This document shows, in pieces, positions 27,659-35,791 of a stretch of DNA of 35,791 nt. Each line of letters begins with the position of its first letter. Position 1 is the stretch's first letter. The DNA is from Amnibacterium sp. (lineage in GTDB: Bacteria; Actinomycetota; Actinomycetes; Actinomycetales; Microbacteriaceae): NCBI GenBank assembly GCA_025936735.1, contig JAICSU010000008.1, positions 1 through 35,791 on the forward strand, written 5' to 3'. A program made the position numbers and the translations under genes. The notes below the pieces were generated by a model. The model saw only the letters and a list, made by a program, of their open reading frames with translations, did no database searches and was not told the origin of the DNA.

Positions 27659-28138
27659 ATGAGCGCAAGAATCGTCGTCGTGGATCGGATCGATCGGAAG
27701 ATTCTCTCGCACCTGCAGGTGGCCGGGCGGATGAGCGCCACCGACCTGGCCTCGAAGATCGGGTTGAGCCTCTCCGCATGCCATCGCCGCATGCGGGACC
27801 TGGAAGCCACCGGCGCCATCGAGCGATATCGGGCGGTCATCCGCCCCGCAGCCCTCGGGCTCGACTTCGAGGCCATCGTCTTCGTCACGATCGCCCGCAC
27901 CGACCTGGCCACCATCGACGCGTTCGAGCAGGCGGTCGTGGCGCTGCCCAACATCGTCGAGGCCGAGCGGCTCTTCGGGGAACCCGATTACATGCTTCGC
28001 GTGCTCGCCAAGGACCTGCCCGCGTACCAGGAGCTCTACGACCGCACCCTCGGCACGCTCCCGGGCGTGCAGCGCCTCACCTCGACCCTGGTGATGAAGC
28101 GCATCGGGCACGAGCGCACCATCCCCCTCGAGGCGTGA
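27659..28138 (+). CDS. Lrp/AsnC-family transcriptional regulator
   Basis: DRIDRKILSHLQVAGRMSATDLASKIGLSLSACHRRMRDLEATGAIERY. Confidence 0.93.
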   Translation: MSARIVVVDRIDRKILSHLQVAGRMSATDLASKIGLSLSACHRRMRDLEATGAIERYRAVIRPAALGLDFEAIVFVTIARTDLATIDAFEQAVVALPNIVEAERLFGEPDYMLRVLAKDLPAYQELYDRTLGTLPGVQRLTSTLVMKRIGHERTIPLEA

Positions 28139-28177
28139 CCGGTCACCGGCGACCTTCGTGAGCAGCACAATGCAGTC

Positions 28178-28474
28178 ATGTCGACATCGACCGCCACGCA
28201 ACCCGACAGCGGTCTCTGCTGGTGCTGTGGGCGTCACACCGATCCGGACCGGATGGCCCGCCTCGGAGCGCACCCCGAGGTGACCGTCTGCGCCCCCTGC
28301 GCCCGGTCGCTCGCGCGCGCGGTGCAAGCCGCCTCGGACGGGACCTCGCGCGCCCCGCTGGCTCGGCTCCGACGCATCTCCCTCGAGATCCGGGGCTTCG
28401 TGGTGCGCCGCGGATGGCACCGACGGGGCGTCGTGGGCCGCATCCTTCGCTGGGCGGGCCGCCATCTGCCCTGA
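28178..28474 (+). CDS. Small CxxC...CxxC putative zinc-ribbon protein (chromosomal copy)
   Basis: GLCWCCGRHTDPDRMARLGAHPEVTVCAPCARSL...VVRRGWHRRGVVGRILRWAGRHLP. Confidence 0.8.
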   Translation: MSTSTATQPDSGLCWCCGRHTDPDRMARLGAHPEVTVCAPCARSLARAVQAASDGTSRAPLARLRRISLEIRGFVVRRGWHRRGVVGRILRWAGRHLP

Positions 28475-28500
28475 CCCGCTCGCGCCGTGGCCGCTACAGT
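28471..28500 (+). promoter_or_regulatory. Candidate promoter CTGACC-N18-TACAGT
   Basis: TACAGT ends 6 nt before uORF ATG at 28507. Confidence 0.5.
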
Positions 28501-28506
28501 CGCGGC

Positions 28507-28548
28507 ATGGGTTGCTTCGCTCTCATGGCCGCACCGACCGCCCTGTAG
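28507..28548 (+). CDS. Short leader uORF MGCFALMAAPTAL
   Basis: ATG...TAG; hairpin ACCGCC/GGCGGT straddles the stop; further hairpins before the next gene. Confidence 0.4.
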   Translation: MGCFALMAAPTAL

Positions 28549-28688
28549 AGGCGGTATCGCGCTCGCCGTTCCTCGGGCAGCATCGCCTGCACCTGAGGCG
28601 GCGCTCAGGCGTACCCCTGCATCAGTGCCCGCCGGCAGCCGCCCGCACGACCGTGCGCTGCCGGGTCGTCCCGCCCGGCGAGGGAGCC

Positions 28689-29285
28689 ATGTCTCGAGCA
28701 CCGCATCCGCACACGCATCCCGAGGAACCGAGCCCCGGTTCCTCCGCGTCGTCGGTCCCCACCCTGATGCTGATGGTCGGCTTGCCCGGAGCCGGGAAGA
28801 CCACCCGGGCGAAGGAGCTCGCGGCGGCGCATCACGCGCTCCGGCTGACCCCGGATCACTGGATGGCCCCCCTGTTCGGCGACGGCATGGCCGGCGGCAC
28901 GCGCTTCGTGCTCGAAGGGCGTCTCATCTCGGTCGCCCTCCAGGCGCTCCGCCTGGGCGTGAGCGTGGTGCTCGACTTCGGCCTGTGGGCCCGTGACGAA
29001 CGGTCGGCCCTCCGCTGGCTCGCACACGCGAACGGCGCCGCGTGCACGGTCGTCTACCTGCCCGTGGACAAGGACGTGCAGCTCGCCCGCATCGCCCGCC
29101 GTCAGCAGGCGGAGCCGCACCGGACGTTCCGCATGAGCGAGGCGGATGTGGACCGCTGGCGGGACCAGTTCCAGGTTCCGGACACCGAGGAGCTGACGGG
29201 CGGAAGGATCCCGGATCCACCGGCCGGCTGGGCGGCGTGGCCGGAATGGGCGGAGGGGCAGTGGCCCACGTGCACCGACGCCTGA
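28689..29285 (+). CDS. P-loop (AAA_33-type) kinase/ATP-binding protein
   Basis: LMLMVGLPGAGKTTRAKELAAAHHALRLTPDHWM, VVLDFGLWARDERSALRWLA. Confidence 0.88.
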   Translation: MSRAPHPHTHPEEPSPGSSASSVPTLMLMVGLPGAGKTTRAKELAAAHHALRLTPDHWMAPLFGDGMAGGTRFVLEGRLISVALQALRLGVSVVLDFGLWARDERSALRWLAHANGAACTVVYLPVDKDVQLARIARRQQAEPHRTFRMSEADVDRWRDQFQVPDTEELTGGRIPDPPAGWAAWPEWAEGQWPTCTDA

Positions 29286-29312
29286 GCCGGGCCGACCGCG
29301 CTACGGGCGCCC

Positions 29313-30953
29313 TCAGCCGACGCCGAAGGCCGTGAGGAACCGGTCCCGGAACGCATCCATCCGCCAGGCCGTGCCGCCGGCCGCCGGACGGAGTCCCGAG
29401 GTCCAGCCCCAGCCGCGCACCGCGTCGAGCACGGCAGGGTCCGCGGTGATGAGGGAGACGGGCACGTCGTGGTTCGCGTGGGGCCCGCTCACGATCTCGG
29501 CCGGCTGGTGATCGCCCAGCATGAGGACGACGAGGTCCTTGTCCTGCGATCCGGCGATGAAGTCGGTGAGGGCGTCGATCGAGTACTGGATCGATCGCCC
29601 GTAGAGGGCTTGCACCGTCGCGGCGTGCTGCCACGCGATGCGGGGCGGGATGCCCTCCGCGGGCATCGGGCCGTAGACGGACCCGTCCCCCACCGCAGCG
29701 GGATCGATGAGGCGAGGCAGCGGCGTCCACGGTGTGTGCGAGGAGACGAGGTCGATCTCGGCCATCACCGGGGGGTGATGCGGGGCCAGCTCGGCCTGCG
29801 CGAAGTGGGCGAGGGTGTACTGGTCCGGCATGGCCGCGTAGCTGAACGACGGGCCGCGGTATCCCACGTTCGTCGCGTCGTACATCCGGTCGAAGCCGTA
29901 GAAGCGGCGGCCGGCGGGCCACGGGCCGCGGTCGGAGGGCACGTCGGAGACGGTGCGCCAGCCCGCCTCGTGGAACGCCCTGCTGAGGGTGAGCCGGTCC
30001 GTGGTCAGGAGGCGGTCGTACGACGACTGGTTCGGCACCCACACCCCGGACTGCAGCGTCGAGTGCGCGAGCCAGCTGATGCCCCCGAACGTCGGCGACA
30101 CCAGCGTGCCGGTCCGGGCCGAGAACCCGGCGCGCTGCAGCGTGTCGGTGTCCCTGGACAGCGCGGCGTCGACGCCGACCGAGAAGTCGGTGCCCTGCAC
30201 GGCCACCTGGCCGTAGCTCTCGACGAAGACGACCAGGACGTCCTTGCCCCGCAGCGGTCCGGTGCTGAGCGCGGACGCCCGCCCCGTGAACGGATCCGGC
30301 GCGGCGAGGGCGGCACCGAAGGTTCGGAGGGCCGCCGCGGACGCCACCGTGCCGGAGATCTCGGAGGCGGTGAAGGCCGCCTCGCTCACCGACGCCACCC
30401 GCTCGCCCGGCACGAGGCTCGCGCCCATCAGCGCGAGAGCGGCCCACGCGGCGGCGAGTCCGGCGAGGACCGCACCGCTGACCCGCGGACGGGCTCGCGC
30501 GGCGGCGCCGACGGCGAGCACCGCCGCGACGACCCCGACGATGCACCCCGCCACCAGGACCACGGCGCCGGCGACGACGACCGCAGGCGGCACACCGAGC
30601 GCATCGGCGACCACCCCGGCGCCGGCGCCGAGCTGGCCGAGGTCGGAGACGGGATCGAACGGCCGACCGAGGCTGGCGCCGACGGCCGCGTTCAGGGCCT
30701 TCGCCACGGTCAGCACCCCGAGAACGACGCCCGCCAGCACCCCGGCCGCCCGGCCGGGGCGGCGCCCGATCAGGGCGAGCAGTGCGGCGAGGAGGATCCC
30801 CTCCAGCGGCAGGCGGAGGAACGCGACCGGACGCAGGTCGGAGAGCGCGTCGGGGAGCACGAGGACGGCCCACACCACCGCGACCGCGAGGACACGTCCG
30901 GCCCGGCGCAGCCCTCGCCGGGCCTCGCCTTGCGGCTCAGCCGGCTCGTGCAT
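29313..30953 (-). CDS. Membrane sulfatase/alkaline-phosphatase-superfamily protein (LTA synthase-like)
   Basis: N-terminal TM region; KDVLVVFVESYGQVAVQG, PTFGGISWLAHSTLQSG, LVVLMLGDHQPAEIVSG. Confidence 0.85.
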   Translation of the reverse strand: MHEPAEPQGEARRGLRRAGRVLAVAVVWAVLVLPDALSDLRPVAFLRLPLEGILLAALLALIGRRPGRAAGVLAGVVLGVLTVAKALNAAVGASLGRPFDPVSDLGQLGAGAGVVADALGVPPAVVVAGAVVLVAGCIVGVVAAVLAVGAAARARPRVSGAVLAGLAAAWAALALMGASLVPGERVASVSEAAFTASEISGTVASAAALRTFGAALAAPDPFTGRASALSTGPLRGKDVLVVFVESYGQVAVQGTDFSVGVDAALSRDTDTLQRAGFSARTGTLVSPTFGGISWLAHSTLQSGVWVPNQSSYDRLLTTDRLTLSRAFHEAGWRTVSDVPSDRGPWPAGRRFYGFDRMYDATNVGYRGPSFSYAAMPDQYTLAHFAQAELAPHHPPVMAEIDLVSSHTPWTPLPRLIDPAAVGDGSVYGPMPAEGIPPRIAWQHAATVQALYGRSIQYSIDALTDFIAGSQDKDLVVLMLGDHQPAEIVSGPHANHDVPVSLITADPAVLDAVRGWGWTSGLRPAAGGTAWRMDAFRDRFLTAFGVG

Positions 30954-31689
30954 CGACCCGCTCCGGGACGGCCGGGACCGCCGGCCGCTCCGGCCGCAGC
31001 AGCCCGTGGACCTGCGTCCCGAACGACCAGGCGAGCGCGAGCCCGGCTGCCACGGCGCTCGCCTCCGCCACCGGCCCGGGGAGCACGCCCGCGCAGACGA
31101 GCGTGAGGACGACCCCCTGCAGGACGGCGACGACCTTGCGCCAGATCCGCGGCGGTGTCGGCTCCCCCAGCCGCGGCACGAGAAGGGTCGCGAGCAGCAG
31201 CAGGTAGCGCGCCGCACCCAGCAGGAGGACCCACGGCCCGACTCGCGAGGCGGCCACGATGCTGAGCGCGAGGACGAGCGACGCGTCGACCTCCATGTCG
31301 AAGCGCGAACCGAACGCGGAGACCGTGCCGGTGGCGCGCGCGACCCGCCCATCGACGCCGTCGAGCAGGATCGCGACGGCGGCGGCCACGGCGAGCTCGA
31401 CGGTCGCCCGTCCGTCTCCGGCGGTCGGGATGAGGGCGATCACCGCGCCCACCAGAGCGCAGCGGGCCCAGGTGACCCCATTGGCGATGCCCACCCGCGT
31501 CGCACCCCCTCGGGAGAGCGCCCGGACGACGAAGGCGTCGCACAGCAGGCCGTATCCGGCGCCGGCGACCAGTCCGACTCCCCCGGCGGTCCCGGACAGG
31601 GCGAGGACGGCGAGCGCCGCGCCCTGCGCGAGCACGGCGATTCCCAGGCCGCGTCGAACCAGATCCATCCGCATCTCGTCTCTCCTCAT
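30937..31689 (-). CDS. CDP-alcohol phosphatidyltransferase
   Basis: DGVDGRVARATGTVSAFGSRFDMEVDA fits DGxxAR...G...D...D. Confidence 0.9.
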   Translation of the reverse strand: MRRDEMRMDLVRRGLGIAVLAQGAALAVLALSGTAGGVGLVAGAGYGLLCDAFVVRALSRGGATRVGIANGVTWARCALVGAVIALIPTAGDGRATVELAVAAAVAILLDGVDGRVARATGTVSAFGSRFDMEVDASLVLALSIVAASRVGPWVLLLGAARYLLLLATLLVPRLGEPTPPRIWRKVVAVLQGVVLTLVCAGVLPGPVAEASAVAAGLALAWSFGTQVHGLLRPERPAVPAVPERVDARAG

Positions 31690-31754
31690 GACGGATAGAC
31701 GATCCGTGACGCCGAACGGTTCACGAGGTCGACTGGAGTGGGAGCGAGTGCGGC

Positions 31755-32738
31755 ATGACGACGGACGAGCGCGCGTTCTGGATCCGGGAGCCCGGGGCGG
31801 GGGAGATCCGCTCCGAGGCGATGCGGGAGCCGGGCGCCGACGAGGTCCGGGTCCGCACCCGATTCTCCGCGATCAGCCGCGGCACGGAGCTCCTCGTCTT
31901 CCAGGGCCGCGTCCCGGAGTCGGAGCGGACTCGGATGCGTGCACCCTTCCAGGAGGGCGACTTCCCGGCGCCGGTGAAGTACGGCTACCTCAATGTCGGG
32001 ACGGTGGAGGCCGGGCCGGCCGAGCTGCGGGGGCGGACGGTCTTCTCGCTCGCTCCGCACCAGACGGCGAGCGTCCTGCCGGCGAGCGCCGTGGTGCCGG
32101 TGCCCGCGTCCGTCCCGGCTCGCCGAGCCGTGCTCGCCGGCATCGTCGAGACCGCGCTGAACGCGCTGTGGGACGTCCCCGCGCTGGTCGGCGACCGCAT
32201 CACGATCGTCGGCGGGGGCCTCGTCGGCGCCTGCATCGCGCGGCTCGCCGTGCGACAGCCGGGCACCACCGTGACGGTGGTCGACACCGATCCGTCGCGG
32301 GCCGCCATGGCGGCCGGGCTCGGCGCCCGGTTCGCGACCCCGGACGGGGCGCCCGACGGCCAGGACGTCGTCTATCACGCAAGCGGATCCGGGGACGGAC
32401 TCGGGCTCGCGCTGACGCTGGTGAGGACCGAGGGGACGGTCGCGGACCTCAGCTGGTACGGCGACACCCCCGTGACGCTCCGGCTCGGCGGCGCCTTCCA
32501 CTCGCAGCGGCTGACGATCCGCTCCAGCCAGGTGGGGACGGTGGGGGCGGCCCGACGGGACCACCGGACCCGGCACGAACGCCTCGCGCTCGCGGTCGAG
32601 CTGCTGGAGGACCCGGCGTTCGAGGTGCTGCTGGCCGAGTCGCGGCCGTTCCGGGACCTGCCTCACCTGCTCGCCGCCATGGCCGGCGGGGACCGGGCGG
32701 CCCTGTGCCAGGTGATCGAGTACGGAGAGGCGGAATGA
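31755..32738 (+). CDS. MDR/zinc-type alcohol dehydrogenase-like oxidoreductase
   Basis: SAISRGTELLVFQGRVP, ITIVGGGLVGACIARLAVRQPGTTVTVVDTDPSR. Confidence 0.85.
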   Translation: MTTDERAFWIREPGAGEIRSEAMREPGADEVRVRTRFSAISRGTELLVFQGRVPESERTRMRAPFQEGDFPAPVKYGYLNVGTVEAGPAELRGRTVFSLAPHQTASVLPASAVVPVPASVPARRAVLAGIVETALNALWDVPALVGDRITIVGGGLVGACIARLAVRQPGTTVTVVDTDPSRAAMAAGLGARFATPDGAPDGQDVVYHASGSGDGLGLALTLVRTEGTVADLSWYGDTPVTLRLGGAFHSQRLTIRSSQVGTVGAARRDHRTRHERLALAVELLEDPAFEVLLAESRPFRDLPHLLAAMAGGDRAALCQVIEYGEAE

Positions 32739-33136
32739 TGTTCAGCATCACGGTTCGCAGCCACGTGATGGTGGCGCACAGCCTGCGAGGGGCGATGTTC
32801 GGGCCCGCTCAGCGCCTGCACGGCGCGACCTACGTCGTCGAGGTGACGTTACGGCGGAGCGGGCTCGGGCCCAACGGGGTCGTCGCGGACCTCGGCGCGG
32901 CGGCGTCGGCCCTGCGGGAGGTCCTCGATCCGTTGGACTACCGCAACCTCGACGAGGAGCCGGACCTCGCCGGCGTGAACAGCACCACGGAGGTGCTCGC
33001 CCTGCTGGTCGCCGATCGCCTCGCCGAGCGGATCCGGGCGGGCGCCCTCGGCGAGGACGGAGCCGCGATCGAGGCGATCGCCGTGACGCTGCACGAGTCG
33101 CCGACCGCCTCGGCCGGATACGAGCGTGCGGTATGA
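32735..33136 (+). CDS. 6-pyruvoyltetrahydropterin synthase/QueD-fold protein, divergent active site
   Basis: MFSITVRSHVMVAHSLRGAMFGPAQRLHGATYVVEVTLRR, LDPLDYRNLDEEP, VTLHESP. Confidence 0.82.
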   Translation: MMFSITVRSHVMVAHSLRGAMFGPAQRLHGATYVVEVTLRRSGLGPNGVVADLGAAASALREVLDPLDYRNLDEEPDLAGVNSTTEVLALLVADRLAERIRAGALGEDGAAIEAIAVTLHESPTASAGYERAV

Positions 33137-34152
33137 GCCCCGCCGCCTTCCTCGTCCCGCACGGGGTGCAGGACAGCCGCCATCCGACGGGCGGGAACCG
33201 GTTCGACGTCGAGCTGGTCGCGGCGCTCCGGCTGGCGGGATGGCGGACGCGGATGATCGAGGTCGACCGGGACGGCGTCGACGTCGACCGGGTCCTCGCG
33301 GAGCTTCCCGAGAACGAGCCGGTGCTGCTCGACGGCCTGCTGCTCGAGCGGGGCATCGACTGGTCGCCCCTCGGAGCCCGTCGCCTGGTGCCCCTGCTGC
33401 ACATGCCCCCCTCCGACAGCGGAGCGTTCGAGGTGCTGCACCGCGTCGACTCCGTCGTCACGACGAGCGCGTGGACCGCCGAGCGGGTGCGCGAGCACCT
33501 GCCGTCGGCACCGATCGTCGTCGCGCTGCCCGGGGTGCGGCCCACCCGCCTCGTCGGTACGTCGCCGACCGGCCGGCGCCTGAGGTCCGTCGGCGCCCTC
33601 CTGCCGCACAAGGGTCAGGACGTCCTCGTCGCCGCCCTCGGCCGCATCCGGCACCTCGAGTGGCGCTGCGAGCTGGTCGGCCCGTCCGACGTCGACCCGG
33701 CGTTCACGCGCCATCTCGCGGAGCTGGCGGCCGAGGCCGGCATCGCCGAGCGCGTCCTGATCACCGGTCCGCGGCACGCGAACCCCGTCGACGGGCTCTA
33801 CTCCGGTGCCGATCTGGTGGTGCTGCCGTCCAGGACGGAGAGCTACGGGATGGCGGCCGCGGAGGCCCTCGCCTGCGGGGTCCCCGTTCTCGCGGCCGAC
33901 ACCGGCGGCGTCCGAGAGGCGGTCGATCCGGCAGCCTCGCTGCTCGTCCCGCCCGACGACCCCGTCGGGCTCGCCGCCGCGCTCCACGCGTGGCTGTCGC
34001 GGACGGAGCTGCGGCGGCGACTGACGGCGGCCGCACGTCTGGCCGGCGGCCACCGGAGGAGCTGGTCGTCGGCGGCCGGCGTCGTCGCGGATGTGCTGGC
34101 GGCGGTTCCGGCGAACCGGCACGATGTCGGCGTGCCGCCGAGCTGGAGGTGA
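33133..34152 (+). CDS. GT4-type glycosyltransferase
   Basis: VGALLPHKGQDVLVAAL, LVVLPSRTESYGMAAAEALACGVPVLAADTGGVREAV. Confidence 0.92.
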   Translation: MSPAAFLVPHGVQDSRHPTGGNRFDVELVAALRLAGWRTRMIEVDRDGVDVDRVLAELPENEPVLLDGLLLERGIDWSPLGARRLVPLLHMPPSDSGAFEVLHRVDSVVTTSAWTAERVREHLPSAPIVVALPGVRPTRLVGTSPTGRRLRSVGALLPHKGQDVLVAALGRIRHLEWRCELVGPSDVDPAFTRHLAELAAEAGIAERVLITGPRHANPVDGLYSGADLVVLPSRTESYGMAAAEALACGVPVLAADTGGVREAVDPAASLLVPPDDPVGLAAALHAWLSRTELRRRLTAAARLAGGHRRSWSSAAGVVADVLAAVPANRHDVGVPPSWR

Positions 34153-34160
34153 CCAGGACG

Positions 34161-35117
34161 ATGGCGGGAGCAGGACGGTCGATCGCGCGCTGGGTCCTTC
34201 GGGGCGCGGTCGTCGCGGTCGTCGGCGTGCTGCTGCTGCGCGTGGGCACCGCGCCGTTCGTCGCGGGCCTGCAGCGGTTGACGGCGGTCGCGGTCCTCGC
34301 CGCGCTTGTCCTGACGGCGGCGGCGACGGTGCTGTCCGCGTGGCGCTGGACGCTGGTGAGCCGGGCGCTGGGGGTCCCGCTGCCGCTCCGGACCGCCGTC
34401 GCGGCCTACTACCGGTCGCAGCTCCTCAACAGCGTCCTGCCGGGCGGCGTGACGGGCGACCTCGAGCGGGGGCTCCGCGCGACAGGGCCCGGTCGGCGGC
34501 TGCGCGGGCTCCGCGTGGTCGGCTGGGACCGCGGGGCGGCCCAGGTCGTCCAGCTGGCCGTGATCGCCGGGTTCCTGCTGCTGGTCGGCACCTCCTTCCC
34601 CGTCGCCGGCGGGCTGGCCGCCGGGGTCGGCGCCGCACTGCTCGGGGGGTGGCTGATCGGCCGGCGGGTCTCCCTCCGCCCCGGCGGCCGTCCGGCTCGC
34701 GCGGCGGCCGCCGTCCGGGGAGACCTGCGCCGGCTCACCCGCCGCCCGGCGACGCTGCTGGCGATCATCGGCGCATCGGTGCTCGTCACCCTGCTGCACG
34801 CGTCGGTGTTCGTGCTCGCGGCGGTGGTCACCGGCGCCCCCTTCGATCCGCTGCTGCTGCTGCCGCTGTCGCTGGCCGTGCAGGCGGCCATGGCGGTGCC
34901 GGTCGGATTCGGCGGCCTGGGTCCCCGGGAGGGGATGGCGGCCGTGGCCTTCACCGCCGCGGGGCTGGGCGCGGGCTCGGGCGTGTCCGCCGCCGTCGCC
35001 TACGGCGCCCTCGCCCTGATCGCCGTGCTCCCGGGCCTGCTCCCCCTGGTGCTCGCCCGGGTCGCACCACGTCGAGCGCCGGCCCCCCGGGACGGCCGGA
35101 GAGGAGTCACCCCGTGA
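34161..35117 (+). CDS. UPF0104 / lysylphosphatidylglycerol synthase TM-domain protein
   Basis: Multi-TM; SRALGVPLPLRTAVAAYYRSQLLNSVLPGGVTGDLERG, GFGGLGPREGMAAVAF. Confidence 0.87.
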   Translation: MAGAGRSIARWVLRGAVVAVVGVLLLRVGTAPFVAGLQRLTAVAVLAALVLTAAATVLSAWRWTLVSRALGVPLPLRTAVAAYYRSQLLNSVLPGGVTGDLERGLRATGPGRRLRGLRVVGWDRGAAQVVQLAVIAGFLLLVGTSFPVAGGLAAGVGAALLGGWLIGRRVSLRPGGRPARAAAAVRGDLRRLTRRPATLLAIIGASVLVTLLHASVFVLAAVVTGAPFDPLLLLPLSLAVQAAMAVPVGFGGLGPREGMAAVAFTAAGLGAGSGVSAAVAYGALALIAVLPGLLPLVLARVAPRRAPAPRDGRRGVTP

Positions 35118-35791
35118 CGCGAACCCCCTATCTCGTCCTCAGCTGCTGCATCTCCCTGGACGGCTACCTCGACGACGGCGCCAGCAGCCGCCTGCGCCTC
35201 TCCAACGACCTGGACTTCGCCCGCGTCGACGCGCTCCGCGCGACCTGCGACGCGATCCTGGTGGGCGCGAACACCATCCGGAAGGACGACCCGCGGCTCC
35301 TGGTGCGGGCATCGGACCTCCGGGCGGCGCGCCGGGACGCGGACCGGCCCCCCTCGCCGATCAAGGTGACCGTGACGCGCACGGCCGCGCTCGACCCGCG
35401 GGCCGCCTTCTTCACGGCCGGGGACGCCGAGCGCCTGGTCTACTGCTCGAGCGCCGTCGCCGCGGATGCCCGCCGCCGCTTCGGCGCAGCGACGGTCGTC
35501 GACGCGGGCGCCCGGCCGTCGATGCGGGGCGTGATCGAGGATCTCGCCAAGCGCGGGGTGGAGAGGCTGCTGGTCGAGGGGGGCGCGTCCGTCCTCACGC
35601 AGCTGCTCACGGCCGGGCTGGCGGACGAGCTGCAGCTCGCGGTCGCGCCCGTGTTCGTCGGCGACCGGCGCGGGCGCCGCTTCGTCGAGGACGGGCGCTT
35701 CCCCTGGACCTCCCCGCGTCGAGCGGAGCTGGTCGAGACCCGCGCGATCGGCGACGTGGCGCTCCTCCGCTACGCCCTCTCCCGCCGGTGC
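35114..35791 (+). CDS. RibD C-terminal/DHFR-like reductase (runs to the window edge)
   Basis: GTG start; YLVLSCCISLDGYLDD, DAILVGANTIRKDDPRLLVR, VERLLVEGGASVLTQLLTAGLADELQLAVAPVFVG. Confidence 0.87.
   Translation, partial: MTRTPYLVLSCCISLDGYLDDGASSRLRLSNDLDFARVDALRATCDAILVGANTIRKDDPRLLVRASDLRAARRDADRPPSPIKVTVTRTAALDPRAAFFTAGDAERLVYCSSAVAADARRRFGAATVVDAGARPSMRGVIEDLAKRGVERLLVEGGASVLTQLLTAGLADELQLAVAPVFVGDRRGRRFVEDGRFPWTSPRRAELVETRAIGDVALLRYALSRRC

Noticed and set aside
28924-30873. 649-aa minus ORF over the sulfatase
   Set aside because: Alternative frame with Arg/Gly-rich low-complexity sequence; sulfatase frame has motifs and TM segments.

Overview
High-GC actinobacterial chromosome segment; gene content and order look like Microbacteriaceae (inference). 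Left part is housekeeping: ftsH with an in-frame stop just before its protease motif, hpt, tilS, ppa, an overlapping M23/NlpC-P60 hydrolase pair, and a tRNA-Glu/Asp/Phe cluster. The tRNA-Phe 3' half is one end of a 10.77-kb integrative island (about 6834-17603), bounded by 44-bp perfect direct repeats. The island carries a tyrosine integrase, a small CxxC/CxxC protein, MerR plus a divergent MerA-like flavoprotein, an arsenic module (arsN1-like GNAT, ArsO-like flavoprotein, arsR, arsC; no efflux pump), a rifampin-phosphotransferase-like dikinase, and an intact IS481-family element with a 15-bp target duplication. A ~390-bp noncoding segment in the island has a C-rich/G-poor tract followed by a 124-nt near-perfect hairpin. 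Downstream are a LacI-controlled sugar ABC/catabolic operon, a frameshifted thioredoxin-like pseudogene, and a possible decayed third copy of the att/terminator sequence. The right end has a second copy of the small CxxC/CxxC protein, a leaderless uORF with stacked hairpins before a P-loop kinase, and a lipid/pterin-type cluster (sulfatase, CDP-alcohol phosphatidyltransferase, MDR, PTPS-fold protein lacking its catalytic residues, GT4, UPF0104, RibD-like). All calls are from reading the sequence; no database searches were run.
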